Below are positions 44,485 through 54,064 of a stretch of DNA of 64,000 bases, in pieces. Numbering within the stretch: position 1 is the stretch's first letter; each line of letters begins with the position of its first letter. The DNA is from Sphingomonas changbaiensis NBRC 104936. Lineage in GTDB: Bacteria; Pseudomonadota; Alphaproteobacteria; Sphingomonadales; Sphingomonadaceae. The translations under genes were made by a program, and so were the position numbers. The notes below the pieces were generated by a model. The model was not told the origin of the DNA. It saw only the letters and a list, made by a program, of their open reading frames with translations, and did not search any database. The stretch is from contig NZ_BBWU01000051.1 of assembly GCF_000974765.1 (NCBI RefSeq), forward strand, positions 62,001 through 126,000, read 5' to 3'.

Positions 44485-46164
44485 CTACTCCGCCGCCTGC
44501 GCGACCTCCGGGTCTTTCCAGACCAGCACCGGCTTGCGGGCCGCGAGCGTTTCGTCGAGGCGGCGGCGCGGCGCAAAATGCGGCGCCGCCTTCAGCGCTG
44601 GATCGCCGTTCTTCGCGCGCGCGGCGACGGAGCGGAGCGCGCCAATGAACTGGTCGAGATTGCCCTTCGACTCCGTCTCGGTCGGCTCGACCAGCATCGC
44701 ACCATGGACGACGAGCGGGAAATACATCGTCATCGGGTGATAGCCTTCATCGATCAGGCCCTTGGCGATGTCGAGCGTGGTGAAGCCCTCGGCCATGCCC
44801 TCGTCGGAGAACAGGGCCTCGTGCATGCACGGCCCGCTGTCGCCGAACGGCGCGTCGAGCAGGTCGTCGAGCGAGCGCAGGATGTAGTTCGCGTTCAGCA
44901 CCGCATCCTCGCTGACCTGGCGCAGGCCGTCGGCGCCGTGGCTCAGCATATAGGCGGCGGCGCGAGTGAACATGCCCATCTGGCCGTGAAACGCGACCAT
45001 GCGGCCGAAGCTGTGCGCGTGATGCTCCTCAGCCGTTTCCTCTTCGACCAGGTGATAGTGATCGCCCTGCTTCTCGACGAACGGTAGCGGCGCGAACGGC
45101 GCCAGCGCCGCCGAGAAGACGACCGGGCCGGAGCCTGGGCCGCCGCCGCCGTGCGGAGTCGAGAAGGTCTTGTGCAGGTTGATGTGCATCGCGTCGACGC
45201 CAAGATCGCCCGGGCGGACGCGGCCGACGATCGCGTTGAAGTTCGCGCCATCGCAATAGACGAACGCGCCGGCGGCGTGGACGGCGTCGGCGATCCGCTT
45301 CATGTCGCGCTCGAACAGCCCGCAGGTGTTCGGGTTGGTGATCATCACCGCCGCGACATCGGGCCCGAGCCGGCGCTTCAGCGCTTCGAAGTCGACGCGG
45401 CCCTCGGGCGTGGCTGGGATGTTCTCGACCGCATAGCCGGCAAAGGCGGCGGTCGCAGGATTGGTGCCGTGCGCCGATTCCGGGACCAAAACCACGGAGC
45501 GCGCATCGCCCCGCGCTTCCAGCGCCGAGCGGATCGCGAGCAGGCCGCACAGCTCGCCATGTGCGCCGGCCTTCGGGCTCATCGCGACCGCGGGCATGCC
45601 GGTGAGCTTGCACAGCCAGTCGGCGACGAGGTGGATCAGCGCATAGGCGCCCTGCACCGTTTCCTGGGGTGCAAGCGGGTGGATGTCGGCGAAACCGGGC
45701 AGCCGCGCGACTTTCTCGTTCAGCCGCGGATTGTGCTTCATCGTGCACGATCCGAGCGGGAACAGGCCGAGATCGATTGCGTAATTTTGCCGCGACAGGC
45801 GGGTGTAGTGACGGATCGCTTCGGGCTCGGAGAGACCGGGAAGGCCGATCGGGCGGACGCGCTCCAGCCCTGCTCCTCCCCGGAACGGGGAGGGGGACCG
45901 CGCGCCGTCAGGCGCGTGGTGGAGGGGTCGAGGTACCGAAGGGCTCGCTTCGCTCGCGACCCCTCCACCATGCTTCGCATGGTCCCCCTCCCCGTTCCGG
46001 GGAGGAGCTAGGCTGGGCAGGTCGACCCCCGTCGTGTGCTCGTCGCCGATCTCGAAGATCAGCGGCTCTTCGAGCATCAGCGCGCGGTTGCCGGTGAAGG
46101 TTTCGGTGTTGGCGGCGGTCTCGCCTTCGGGGCGGGAGACGCGGCCCTGGCGGTTCATGCTCAT
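44485..46164 (-). CDS. gcvPB: Glycine dehydrogenase (decarboxylating) subunit 2, with an internal palindromic-repeat insertion
   Basis: This PLP-containing half of the P-protein decarboxylates glycine and transfers the aminomethyl group to the lipoyl arm of GcvH. The start ATG at 46164 has AGGAGG six bases upstream and overlaps the gcvPA stop. PLP Lys is in [17 protein letters not shown]. The protein has 559 residues, longer than the usual 500-525. The excess is residues about 52-99 ([16 protein letters not shown] and following, up to FRGGAGLE), encoded by a palindromic repeat inserted between the conserved TTGVD and [12 protein letters not shown] segments. The rest of the fold appears intact. 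Confidence 0.94.
   Translation of the reverse strand: MSMNRQGRVSRPEGETAANTETFTGNRALMLEEPLIFEIGDEHTTGVDLPSLAPPRNGEGDHAKHGGGVASEASPSVPRPLHHAPDGARSPSPFRGGAGLERVRPIGLPGLSEPEAIRHYTRLSRQNYAIDLGLFPLGSCTMKHNPRLNEKVARLPGFADIHPLAPQETVQGAYALIHLVADWLCKLTGMPAVAMSPKAGAHGELCGLLAIRSALEARGDARSVVLVPESAHGTNPATAAFAGYAVENIPATPEGRVDFEALKRRLGPDVAAVMITNPNTCGLFERDMKRIADAVHAAGAFVYCDGANFNAIVGRVRPGDLGVDAMHINLHKTFSTPHGGGGPGSGPVVFSAALAPFAPLPFVEKQGDHYHLVEEETAEEHHAHSFGRMVAFHGQMGMFTRAAAYMLSHGADGLRQVSEDAVLNANYILRSLDDLLDAPFGDSGPCMHEALFSDEGMAEGFTTLDIAKGLIDEGYHPMTMYFPLVVHGAMLVEPTETESKGNLDQFIGALRSVAARAKNGDPALKAAPHFAPRRRLDETLAARKPVLVWKDPEVAQAAE
45872..46008 (-). repeat. Family D palindromic repeat, inside gcvPB (in frame)
   Basis: This 137-base palindrome has perfect 28-base outer arms (GCTCCTCCCCGGAACGGGGA...), each containing its own CTCCCCGGAACGGGGAG hairpin, then side hairpins (CGCGCC...GGCGCG and ATGCTTCGCAT) and an inner stem GGTGGAGGGGTC. 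The gcvPB frame passes through it without a stop. A repeat with the same architecture lies at 52419-52544. Confidence 0.88.
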
Positions 46165-47519
46165 GCGAGGTCCTCCTGGAGGGCGGAAGCCAAGGCCTCG
46201 ACATCCTCCGGCGTGGTGGTTTCGGTGACGGCGACGACGAGGCCGTGCTCCAGCGCGTCGACGCCGGGATAGAGACGGCCCAGCGACACCCCGGCGAGGA
46301 TGCCGCGATCGGCGAGGCGGCGGACCAACGGGCGGGCTTCCTTCGACAGCTTCAGCGTGAACTCGTTGAAGAAGCTGGTGTTGACCAGCTCGACGCCCGG
46401 CACCTTGGCCAGCCGCTCCGCCGCGGCGACCGCGCCGGCGTGGTTCAGCTCGGCAAGGCCACGCAGGCCCTTTTCGCCGAGCAAGGTCATGTGGATCGAG
46501 AAGGCGAGCGCGCACAGCCCCGAGTTGGTGCAGATGTTCGATGTCGCCTTTTCGCGACGGATATGCTGCTCGCGCGTCGAAAGTGTCAGCACGAAGCCGC
46601 GCTTGCCCTCCGCATCGACGGTCTCGCCGCAAAGCCTGCCCGGCATCTGGCGGACGAATTTCTCCTTGCACGCGAACAGGCCCACATAGGGCCCGCCGAA
46701 CTGCAGGCCGACGCCGATCGACTGGCCTTCGCCGACAACGATGTCCGCGCCCATCTCGCCGGGCGACTTCAGCAGGCCGAGCGCGACCGGCTCGGTGACG
46801 ACCGCGACCAGCAGCGCGCCTTTCTCATGCGCGCGGGCGGCGAGCTCCGACAGGTCGGCGACGCGGCCGAGAATGTCGGGATATTGGACCACGACGCACG
46901 AGGTGTCGCCGTCGATCTGGCCGATCAACGTGCCTATGTCGGTGTTCGCCTCCAGCTTCGGCAGCGCGGTGTGCAGCTCATCGCCGGTGAAGCGGGCCAT
47001 CGTCTTCGCGACCGAGACGTAATGCGGGTGGAGGCCGGCGGAGATCAGCGCCTTGGCGCGACGCGTGATCCGGCGCGCCATCGTGATCGCTTCCCAGCAG
47101 GCGGTCGAGCCGTCGTACATCGAGGCGTTGGCGACGTCGCAGCCGAGCAGCCGCGCGACCTGCGTCTGGAACTCGAACAGCATCTGCAGCGTGCCCTGCG
47201 CGATTTCCGGCTGATAGGGCGTGTAGGCGGTCAGGAATTCGCCGCGCTGGATGATGTGATCGACGGTCGCCGGCACGTGGTGACGATAGGCGCCGCAGCC
47301 GAGGAAGAAGGGCACCTCGCCGGCCACGGTATTCTGCCGGGCGAGCGCGGCAAGCTGGCGCTCGACCGAGAGTTCCGAGGCATGGTTCGGCAGGCCGGCG
47401 ATCGGGTCCGACAGCCGTGCTTCCTGGGGCACGTCGACGAACAGGTCGTCGATCGACTTGGCGCCGACAGCCTGCAGCATCGCGCTGCGGTCGGCGGGGG
47501 TGAGGGGCAAGTAACGCAT
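46161..47519 (-). CDS. gcvPA: Glycine dehydrogenase (decarboxylating) subunit 1
   Basis: This is the other half of the split P-protein of the glycine cleavage system, 452 residues from the ATG at 47519 ([15 protein letters not shown]). Conserved segments include [49 protein letters not shown] and the C-terminal [11 protein letters not shown]. The start overlaps the stop of the methyltransferase gene (TGATG) and the stop overlaps the gcvPB start (ATGA), so the three are cotranslated. A longer frame to 47735 is ignored because homology starts at the MRYLP methionine. Confidence 0.95.
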   Translation of the reverse strand: MRYLPLTPADRSAMLQAVGAKSIDDLFVDVPQEARLSDPIAGLPNHASELSVERQLAALARQNTVAGEVPFFLGCGAYRHHVPATVDHIIQRGEFLTAYTPYQPEIAQGTLQMLFEFQTQVARLLGCDVANASMYDGSTACWEAITMARRITRRAKALISAGLHPHYVSVAKTMARFTGDELHTALPKLEANTDIGTLIGQIDGDTSCVVVQYPDILGRVADLSELAARAHEKGALLVAVVTEPVALGLLKSPGEMGADIVVGEGQSIGVGLQFGGPYVGLFACKEKFVRQMPGRLCGETVDAEGKRGFVLTLSTREQHIRREKATSNICTNSGLCALAFSIHMTLLGEKGLRGLAELNHAGAVAAAERLAKVPGVELVNTSFFNEFTLKLSKEARPLVRRLADRGILAGVSLGRLYPGVDALEHGLVVAVTETTTPEDVEALASALQEDLA

Positions 47520-48280
47520 CAGGGCTTTCTCATCGTGAAGCGGAGGCGGACGTAATCGGCGATCCAGCGGCCGTCGGGCTGCCTGAGCGCGGGCGCGGCG
47601 CGCTCTTCGGCCTCGGCGGTAACGGCATCGATTTCGGATTCGGGGACACGCGCGGAATCGAGGAAGCCGGCGCGGAAGGTCTTGTACCAGGCGGCGGCGC
47701 CCGCCGGGAGCGGCGTCGGGCGGTCGATCAGCCAAGCCTCGATATCGGCGAAACCGGCATCGGAATAGATGCCGCTAAACTCCGCGGGCGAGGCATACCA
47801 TTGCGGGTCTTCGCCCGGCACCGGATAGCCGCGCGCCGTCAGCACCTCGCGCAGCGCGCCGCGAAGCTGGGCGATGTTCCCTGCCCCGCCCTGCTCGCCG
47901 ACAAAGCGGCCGCCGGGCTTCAGCGCGCGAAACACGCCGCGCGCGACGGCGCCGGGGTCGAGCATCCAGTGGAGCGCGGCGTTCGAGAAGACCGCGTCGA
48001 ACGCGCCGTCGAAGTCGAGCGCCTGCCCGTCCATCACGCGCGCGTCGAGACCGCGCGCCTTGGCGGCGGCGATCATCTCGGGCGAGGCATCGACGCCGAC
48101 CACCTCCGCGCCGGCCGCGACCAGCGCCTCGGTCAGCACGCCGTCGCCGCAGCCGAGATCGAGGATGCGCTCGCCCGCCTTGGGCGCCAGCAGCTCCACC
48201 ACCGCGCGGCCAAGCTCCGGCACGAAGGCGGCGTTCTTCGCGTAATCGGTCGGGGACCAGCGGGAGGTGGGGTTGAGCAT
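47519..48280 (-). CDS. Class I SAM-dependent methyltransferase inside the gcv operon
   Basis: This 253-residue methyltransferase has motif [16 protein letters not shown], acidic loop [11 protein letters not shown], motif [15 protein letters not shown] and post-motif [13 protein letters not shown]. The pattern resembles trans-aconitate 2-methyltransferase and related small-molecule enzymes. It lies between gcvH and gcvPA, overlapping gcvPA, although the glycine cleavage system has no methyltransferase component. A link to one-carbon metabolism is possible but unproven. Confidence 0.82.
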   Translation of the reverse strand: MLNPTSRWSPTDYAKNAAFVPELGRAVVELLAPKAGERILDLGCGDGVLTEALVAAGAEVVGVDASPEMIAAAKARGLDARVMDGQALDFDGAFDAVFSNAALHWMLDPGAVARGVFRALKPGGRFVGEQGGAGNIAQLRGALREVLTARGYPVPGEDPQWYASPAEFSGIYSDAGFADIEAWLIDRPTPLPAGAAAWYKTFRAGFLDSARVPESEIDAVTAEAEERAAPALRQPDGRWIADYVRLRFTMRKP

Positions 48281-48292
48281 CCTGTTTCTCCT

Positions 48293-48387
48293 CCCCTCCC
48301 GCTTGCGGGAGGGGCCGGGGGTGGGAACGTCAGGGGCGCGGCGCTTCTAGCAGGCCCACCCCTAACCCCTCCCGCAAGCGGGAGGGG
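48293..48387. repeat. Family C palindromic repeat between gcvH and the methyltransferase gene
   Basis: Facing hairpins CCCCTCCCGCTTGCGGGAGG and CCTCCCGCAAGCGGGAGG bracket GGGGGTGGG/CCCACCCC, 95 bases. It starts 13 bases upstream of the methyltransferase start and ends nine bases after gcvH, as in the copy next to mmsB. Confidence 0.88.
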
Positions 48388-48395
48388 AAATCGGC

Positions 48396-48767
48396 TCACA
48401 GCCCGGACACGTATTCCTTGTACGCGCCCTCATCCATCAGCCCGTCCAGCTCGGAACGGTTCGACAGCGTCAGCTTGAAGAACCAGCCGTCCGCTTCCGG
48501 CGAGGTGTTGACCAGGTCGGGCGTGTCGCTGAGCGCGGCATTGCCTTCGGTGACGGTGCCGGAGACCGGCGCGTAGACGTCCGACGCGGCCTTGACCGAT
48601 TCGACGACCGCCGCTTCGCCGCCTTGGGACAGCTGGCGACCGGCATCAGGCACTTCGACGAACACGACGTCGCCGAGCTGGCTCTGCGCGTAATCGGTGA
48701 TGCCGACGGTCGCGGCATCGCCGTCGACCTCGATCCATTCATGATCCTTGGTGAAATAGCGGGTCAT
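48396..48767 (-). CDS. gcvH: Glycine cleavage system H protein
   Basis: This 123-residue lipoyl carrier shuttles the aminomethyl group between the P, T and L proteins. The lipoylated lysine is Lys59 in [10 protein letters not shown], in the usual hairpin. Length and the C-terminal YKEYVSGL are typical. It overlaps gcvT (ATGA, 48764-48767). Confidence 0.96.
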   Translation of the reverse strand: MTRYFTKDHEWIEVDGDAATVGITDYAQSQLGDVVFVEVPDAGRQLSQGGEAAVVESVKAASDVYAPVSGTVTEGNAALSDTPDLVNTSPEADGWFFKLTLSNRSELDGLMDEGAYKEYVSGL

Positions 48768-49933
48768 TTGGCGGCTCCCTTGCGGTGATAGCGGTGGGGG
48801 ACAAGCGGCATGGCGGCGACTTCCGCCTCGAAAATCTTTGCGCGCTGGTTGAGGCGCACCTTGGTGCCCGGCACGGCGGAGGCGGCAGGCACATAGGCCA
48901 TCGCGATCGGCCGCTCGAGGCTGGGCGAGAAGCCGCCCGACGTGACCTTGCCGACCTCGTTGCCGTCGGCATCGACCACCGCGGCGCCTTCGCGCACCGG
49001 CTGGCGGCCTTCGACAAGCAGGCCGACGCGCTTCAGCACCGGCTCCTGTTCGCGCTCCAGCAGGATGCGCTCGGCGCCCGGGAAGCCGCCTTCCTCGCGG
49101 CGGCGCTTTTGCAGCGCGAACCCGAGATCGGCGGAGATCGGCGTCGTCTCTTCGTCCAGATCATGACCGTAGAGCGGCAGGCCTGCTTCCAGCCGCAGCG
49201 AGTCGCGCGCGCCGAGGCCGATCGGCTTTACTTCGGGCTGGTCGCACAGGAGGTCCGCGATCCGCTCGGCGTGTCCTGCGGCGATCGAGATTTCGAACCC
49301 GTCCTCGCCGGTATAGCCGGAGCGGCTGATCCAGGCGGGGACGCCGTCCAGGTCGAACGCGCCCGCTTCCATGAAATAGAGCCGCGCGACCTCGGGCTGG
49401 ATGCGCGCGAGCGCTTCGCCGGCCTTCGGGCCCTGCAGCGCCAGCAGCGCGCTTTCCTCCAGGTGATTGAGCGTGATCTCGTCGGGCAGATGCTCACGCA
49501 TATGGCCGATATCGTCATACTTGGTCGCACCGTTCACGACCATGTAGAAGCCGTCCGCCTGACGCGTCAGCATCAGGTCATCGAGGATGCCGCCGCTGTC
49601 GTTCAGCAGCAGCGAATAGCGCATCTTGTCGACGCCCAGGCCCTTCACGTCGGCCGGAAGGAGCTTTTCCAGCTCCGCATCGACATCGGGACCGCTGATC
49701 AGCAGCTGGCCCATATGGCTGACGTCGAACAGCCCGGCATTCTCGCGCGTCCAGAGATGCTCGGCCATGATGCCTTCATACTGGATCGGCATGTTGTAGC
49801 CGGCGAACGGCACCATCCGGGCGCCGCGCGCGCGGTGCCAGCCGTCCAGCGGCAGGCTCTGGGGGGGAAGGTCTTCCGTCTCGCTCACACTCGCCTCCGT
49901 GACCGGCAGCCGCGTCCCTTGATCGAAACGCAT
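48764..49933 (-). CDS. gcvT: Glycine cleavage system aminomethyltransferase (T protein)
   Basis: This tetrahydrofolate-dependent enzyme takes the methylene group from GcvH, releasing ammonia and forming methylene-THF. It has 389 residues. Conserved parts are [42 protein letters not shown] and [16 protein letters not shown]. The ATG at 49933 follows an AGGGGG ribosome site that lies at the 3' edge of the second riboswitch aptamer. The N-terminus is about 20 residues longer than usual, so a GTG start closer to SETEDLPPQ remains possible. Confidence 0.94.
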   Translation of the reverse strand: MRFDQGTRLPVTEASVSETEDLPPQSLPLDGWHRARGARMVPFAGYNMPIQYEGIMAEHLWTRENAGLFDVSHMGQLLISGPDVDAELEKLLPADVKGLGVDKMRYSLLLNDSGGILDDLMLTRQADGFYMVVNGATKYDDIGHMREHLPDEITLNHLEESALLALQGPKAGEALARIQPEVARLYFMEAGAFDLDGVPAWISRSGYTGEDGFEISIAAGHAERIADLLCDQPEVKPIGLGARDSLRLEAGLPLYGHDLDEETTPISADLGFALQKRRREEGGFPGAERILLEREQEPVLKRVGLLVEGRQPVREGAAVVDADGNEVGKVTSGGFSPSLERPIAMAYVPAASAVPGTKVRLNQRAKIFEAEVAAMPLVPHRYHRKGAAK

Positions 49934-49935
49934 CC

Positions 49936-50178
49936 GCTGCCCCCTCTGTCACGGGACCTGAGAGCTTTCACCGGGCGCAAACCCGACTTACCCCTTCGGT
50001 GGCCCGCACTGGCGCACGGACGCTTTCCAGAGTGTCGCTGAACAGGCGGTCGCGGTCCTTTGACCTGAGAGATTCCGGGGCGGTTGCTCCTTCGGCGGAA
50101 GCCGGGTCCTTGTTGCTCAAATCGAACCGTCGGCTTGCGCCGCCTACGATTTGAGCGGGCCCTGCCTCACTCTCCCGC
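49936..50178 (-). promoter_or_regulatory. Tandem glycine riboswitch controlling the gcv operon
   Basis: Read on the minus strand, aptamer I runs from CGGGAGAGTG (about 50178) through GCCGAAGGAGCAA and AATCTCTCAGGTCAAAGGAC to about 50045. Aptamer II follows from ACTCTGGAAAGCG through GGGCCACCGAAGGGG and AGCTCTCAGGTCCCGTGACAG to about 49940. These are the conserved cores of the glycine class. The 3' boundary merges with the gcvT ribosome site. Glycine binding is expected to turn the operon on. Aptamer I has an unusually long extra stem (GCTCAAATCG paired with CGATTTGAGC). Confidence 0.93.
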
Positions 50179-50207
50179 GAACGCCCGGCGGTTGCCCGCC
50201 GGCGACG

Positions 50208-50675
50208 TCAGCGCCTCTGGCCGGGGTCCGCGCCGGAGTCAACGCCCACGCCGTGCCGATAGACGAGCGTCGCGCCCTGCCAGCCCGAATAGCCGAGCAG
50301 CAGCACCACGACGGTCGAGAGCACCAGGCCGGTCGGCACGACATAGGCGGGGCCGCCGTTCATCCGCCAGATGAAGTTCGCGACCTGGATGCCGACGACG
50401 AGAAGGTTCACGACCAGGTGATGATGCGCGGCAGGAAGCGCGCGAATGCGGGCGTCGCCGAAATAGTCGATCAGCCCGAATATGGCCGCAAACGCCGCCA
50501 GCACGATGCCGAGCGCAAGCGCCAGCATGCCCAGCGTCGCCCAGACCAGGTCGTGCCGATGCCAGAACATCAGGTCGCAAACCCAGACCAGCAGGAACAG
50601 CACGACCGGGAACATCACCGTCATCGGGTGAATCGGGTGACCGGCGATCCTGGCCGTGCTGCGGAAGCGTTCCAT
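50208..50675 (-). CDS. DUF2231 membrane protein
   Basis: This 155-residue protein has four predicted helices (for example VMFPVVLFLLVWVCDLMFW and LALALGIVLAAFAAIFGL) and the family N-terminus IAGHPIHPM. DUF2231 proteins are often found with heme or redox proteins, but the role is unknown. The start ATG at 50675 follows a good site (GAGGATCGCCCG). It lies between the riboswitch and a lipoprotein gene on the same strand, so the riboswitch does not control it. Confidence 0.85.
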   Translation of the reverse strand: MERFRSTARIAGHPIHPMTVMFPVVLFLLVWVCDLMFWHRHDLVWATLGMLALALGIVLAAFAAIFGLIDYFGDARIRALPAAHHHLVVNLLVVGIQVANFIWRMNGGPAYVVPTGLVLSTVVVLLLGYSGWQGATLVYRHGVGVDSGADPGQRR

Positions 50676-50728
50676 CGGGCGATCCTCTTTCCCGCGCGAA
50701 CGCGGGAGGAAACGCCCCCGTTCCGACG

Positions 50729-51457
50729 TCAGCGCGTCGCGTTGTACTGAAGCTGGTCCGGCGTGAGCTGGAACCCGATCAGCTGCTCGAAGCTCGCGCG
50801 GGCAACTGCGGCGCGGACGCCGGGCCGGGAGAAGGGATCGATCGCCGCGTCTTCCTCACCGGCCTTGCGCTTGCGGGTGATCTCCTCGCGAACCTTGTCG
50901 GGCAGCGTCGCCGCCGAGCGGCTGATGATGCTCGACCCCAGGCCGGTCGTTTGCGCCCGATCCTGGCCCGCGGCGAAATTCAGCGACACGCGGCTGATCC
51001 GCTTGGCGACGACCACGTTGCCGCCACGCACGATCGTGACGAAATAAGGCAGCACCACTTCGCGCGGCGCGCTGCTATCGCGGCGGCGCGCGATGACGTC
51101 GAACGTGGTGTTGGCGATCACGTCGGGGCCGCTCGTTTCGTCGCAGGTCGTGCGCAGGTTGGTGATCGTCGCGGTGACGTCGATCGCGCGCGCATCGCGG
51201 CTCTGCGGCGGGTCGAACAGCGTGATGTCGCCGGTGTAGGCGGGCACGCCGACCGCCGGACAGGTCGTGCGGGCGATGCGGATCCCCCCCAGATAATCCA
51301 TCTCGCCGTTTCGGGAGCAGGCCCCGAGCGTCAGGGCAATGGCGGCAGCGGCAAGGGCAAGGCGAAGCGACAAAGACGGATCCTCGGGAGCGGGAAAGAC
51401 GCGCAAAAGCATAGGAAGGCGCTTTGATGCAGGCAAGCAATCGCTTAAGGGGAGCAA
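50729..51457 (-). CDS. Hypothetical lipoprotein
   Basis: The longest frame gives 242 residues, but several N-terminal codons overlap the divergent ispH leader. The functional start is more likely the TTG at 51373 or the ATG at 51412, which place a short signal ([17 protein letters not shown]) with lipobox LGAC at the N-terminus. The rest is beta-rich ([38 protein letters not shown]) with a helical C-terminal tail ([19 protein letters not shown]). Function is unknown; an outer-membrane location is inferred. Confidence 0.72.
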   Translation of the reverse strand: MLPLSDCLPASKRLPMLLRVFPAPEDPSLSLRLALAAAAIALTLGACSRNGEMDYLGGIRIARTTCPAVGVPAYTGDITLFDPPQSRDARAIDVTATITNLRTTCDETSGPDVIANTTFDVIARRRDSSAPREVVLPYFVTIVRGGNVVVAKRISRVSLNFAAGQDRAQTTGLGSSIISRSAATLPDKVREEITRKRKAGEEDAAIDPFSRPGVRAAVARASFEQLIGFQLTPDQLQYNATR

Positions 51458-51459
51458 TC

Positions 51460-52407
51460 ATGTCCTCTCTAACCAAGCTCAAGCTGCTGATCGCGGCTCC
51501 GCGCGGATTTTGCGCGGGCGTCGATCGCGCCATCCGGATCGTCGAACTCGCGATCGAGCGCCTTGGCGCGCCGGTCTATGTGCGCCACGAAATCGTCCAC
51601 AACCGCTTCGTCGTCGACGCGCTGAAGGCCAAGGGCGCCGTCTTCGTCGAGGAATTGGAGGACGTGCCCGACGGCGCGCCGGTCGTCTTTTCCGCGCACG
51701 GCGTGCCGAAATCGGTGCCGGCAGAAGCCGAGGCGCGCGGCCTCGATTACCTCGACGCGACCTGTCCGCTGGTGTCGAAAGTGCACAGCCAGGCGGAGCG
51801 GCTGGTCGCAGCGGGGCGCCATATCCTGTTCGTCGGGCACAGGGGTCATCCGGAAGTGATCGGCACGTTCGGCCAGGTGCCCAAGGGCCGCATGACATTG
51901 GTTGAGACCGTCGCCGACGTGGCGGCGCTCGCGCCCGAAGAGCCGGACAATCTGGCGTTCCTGACCCAGACGACACTCTCCGTCGACGACACGGCGGAGA
52001 TCATCGCCGCGCTGAAGCGGCGCTTCCCCAACATCCACGGTCCGCGCGGCGAGGATATCTGCTACGCGACCTCGAACCGCCAGTCGGCGGTCAAGGCGAT
52101 CGCGCCACTGTGCGACGCGATGCTGGTGATCGGAGCCCCGAACAGTTCCAACTCGCTGCGGCTGGTCGAAGCCGCCGAGCGCGCCGGCGCACGGGCGATG
52201 CTCGTCCAGCGCGGGCGCGACGTCGATTTCGGTTGGCTGGAGGGCGTGTCGACGCTGGGCCTGACCGCCGGCGCGTCGGCACCGGAACTGCTGGTCCGCG
52301 AAGTCGTCGACCGCCTCGCCGAACGCTATGCGGTCGACGAGGAGCAGGTCGAGACCGCCCGCGAGCAGATGGTCTTCAAGCTCCCGCGCGAATTGCAGGC
52401 GGCGTAG
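51460..52407 (+). CDS. ispH: 4-hydroxy-3-methylbut-2-enyl diphosphate reductase
   Basis: This is the last enzyme of the MEP isoprenoid pathway, 315 residues from the ATG at 51460, which has AGGGGAG six bases upstream (an earlier in-frame start at 51424 is less likely). The three iron-sulfur cysteines are in [25 protein letters not shown] and [10 protein letters not shown]; the substrate motif is [10 protein letters not shown]. The C-terminus is somewhat extended. It faces away from the lipoprotein gene. Confidence 0.95.
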   Translation: MSSLTKLKLLIAAPRGFCAGVDRAIRIVELAIERLGAPVYVRHEIVHNRFVVDALKAKGAVFVEELEDVPDGAPVVFSAHGVPKSVPAEAEARGLDYLDATCPLVSKVHSQAERLVAAGRHILFVGHRGHPEVIGTFGQVPKGRMTLVETVADVAALAPEEPDNLAFLTQTTLSVDDTAEIIAALKRRFPNIHGPRGEDICYATSNRQSAVKAIAPLCDAMLVIGAPNSSNSLRLVEAAERAGARAMLVQRGRDVDFGWLEGVSTLGLTAGASAPELLVREVVDRLAERYAVDEEQVETAREQMVFKLPRELQAA

Positions 52408-52418
52408 CCTTTATAGCC

Positions 52419-52544
52419 CTCCCCCTGGTGGGGAGGGTTGGGCGGGGGCGCGAGATCGGCGAAGCCGGGCTCGCCAACAAAGACTTTTCTCGGCCCGCAG
52501 ACGCGGGCCGGCCCCCTCCCCTTGCCCTCCCCACAAGGGGGAGG
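52419..52544. repeat. Family D-like palindromic repeat between ispH and rhlE
   Basis: CTCCCCCTGGTGGGGAGGGT at the left faces CCCTCCCCACAAGGGGGAG at the right, with side hairpins around GAGATCGGCGAAGCCGGGCTC and CGGCCCGCAGACGCGGGCCG. At 126 bases it has the same cruciform design as the one inside gcvPB. It lies between convergent genes. Confidence 0.82.
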
Positions 52545-52550
52545 GAGTTC

Positions 52551-53849
52551 TTACCCGGCCCGCTTCACGGCGCCCTTGTGCGCGCCGACGCCGGAGCGGC
52601 GGCCGCGGAACGGGCGCTTCGGCCGGTCGCCGGCGGGACGGGCGCGCTGCTCTTCGTGGCGGCGCTGGGCGGTCGGCTTGGCCTGGACCGGCTTCGGCAA
52701 TGACGCGCGCTGCGCCTCGAAATTCTCGGGCAGCGGCACAGGCTGGAGCTGGACGCGGGTCAGACGTTCGATCTGCTTCAGATAGGCGCGCTCCTCGCCG
52801 TCGACGAAGCTGATCGCGATACCGTCACGCCCGGCGCGCGCGGTGCGGCCGATGCGGTGGACATATTGCTCGGCAACGTTCGGCAGCTCGAAGTTGAAGA
52901 CGTGGCTGACGCCCGACACATCGATGCCGCGCGCGGCGATGTCGGTCGCGACAAGGATCTTGATCTCGCCCGAACGGAACGCCTGCAGCGCCTGGGTGCG
53001 CTGCGGCTGCGACTTGTTGCCGTGGATCGCCGCGCAGCCGATGCCGGCCGCCTGGAGATGCTTCACGACCTTGTCGGCGCCGTGCTTGGTGCGGGTGAAG
53101 ACCAGCGCGCGATCGATCGGTTCGGCCTTGAGCGTCAGCGTCAGCAGCGCCTGCTTCTCGGCCTGGTTGACGAAGGTCACGAACTGCTCGACGCGCTCGG
53201 CAGTCGAGGCGACGGGGGTCACCGCGACCTTGACCGGATTGGTCAGGAAGCGGTCGCCCAGCTCCGCGATCGTCTTCGGCATCGTCGCCGAGAAGAACAG
53301 GGTCTGCCGCTGCTTCGGCAGCATCTGGCTGATCCGCTTCAGCGAATGGATGAAGCCCAGGTCCAGCATCTGGTCGGCCTCATCGAGCACGAAGACTTCG
53401 ACGTCACGAAGCGTCAGCGCGCGCTGGTCGATCAGGTCGAGCAGGCGGCCGGGGGTTGCGACGACGATGTCGACGCCGGGGCGCATCTTGTTGATCTGGC
53501 GCCCGATCGGAACGCCGCCGAACACGGTTTCGACGGACAGCCGCATGAAGCGCGCATAGTCGCGGAACGATTGCGCGATCTGCGCCGCCAGCTCGCGGGT
53601 CGGCGAGAGGACAAGCATCCGGCAGCCGCCGATCGGCGTCGGCTTCGGGTGGCGCGCGAAATAGTCGAGGGCAGGCAGCGCGAAGGCCGCCGTCTTGCCG
53701 GTGCCGGTCTGGGCGATGCCGCACAGGTCGCGGCCTTCGAGAACCGGCGGGATCGCCTTAATCTGGATCGGCGTCGGGGTCGCGTAGCCCTTGGCATTGA
53801 GCGCCTTGAGAATGGGCTCGGCGAGGCCGAGGTCGGTGAAATTGGTCAT
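52551..53849 (-). CDS. rhlE: DEAD-box RNA helicase (RhlE-type)
   Basis: This 432-residue helicase would take part in RNA decay and ribosome assembly. It has all the family motifs: Q-motif near YATPTPIQIKAIP, Walker A AQTGTGKTAAF, PTRELA, DEAD in VLDEADQML, SAT, and HRIGRTARAGRDG. The C-terminal tail is rich in Arg, Lys and Pro, typical of RhlE-type proteins in proteobacteria. The 215-base leader contains a stable hairpin, as in many cold-induced helicase genes. Confidence 0.92.
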   Translation of the reverse strand: MTNFTDLGLAEPILKALNAKGYATPTPIQIKAIPPVLEGRDLCGIAQTGTGKTAAFALPALDYFARHPKPTPIGGCRMLVLSPTRELAAQIAQSFRDYARFMRLSVETVFGGVPIGRQINKMRPGVDIVVATPGRLLDLIDQRALTLRDVEVFVLDEADQMLDLGFIHSLKRISQMLPKQRQTLFFSATMPKTIAELGDRFLTNPVKVAVTPVASTAERVEQFVTFVNQAEKQALLTLTLKAEPIDRALVFTRTKHGADKVVKHLQAAGIGCAAIHGNKSQPQRTQALQAFRSGEIKILVATDIAARGIDVSGVSHVFNFELPNVAEQYVHRIGRTARAGRDGIAISFVDGEERAYLKQIERLTRVQLQPVPLPENFEAQRASLPKPVQAKPTAQRRHEEQRARPAGDRPKRPFRGRRSGVGAHKGAVKRAG

Positions 53850-53900
53850 GAAATACTCGCAAAATGCGCAAGGCGGCGCGCGCAGTCGCGCGGCCGCATG

Positions 53901-53927
53901 ACGCGGGGTTGGTTTGACAACCCGCGT
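53901..53927 (-). promoter_or_regulatory. Hairpin in the 5' leader of rhlE
   Basis: ACGCGGGTT at the 5' side pairs with AACCCCGCGT across a short loop about 60 bases upstream of the rhlE start. Leader stems of this kind are common in cold-shock genes, but this is only a structural hint. The rest of the 215-base gap to 54065 shows another GC-rich stem around GGGGCC...GGCCCC. Confidence 0.35.
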
Positions 53928-54064
53928 GAAAAGGGAAGCCTGTTGCAGGGAGCGCTAAGCGGTGCGGCCGGGCTCGTATTCGAGCTGTTCACGCTGCCGT
54001 ACCATCGGGGCCAGGCCCCGTGCGCGACGGTCATATGGAGGCCCATTACGGCGGAAGCAAGGCG

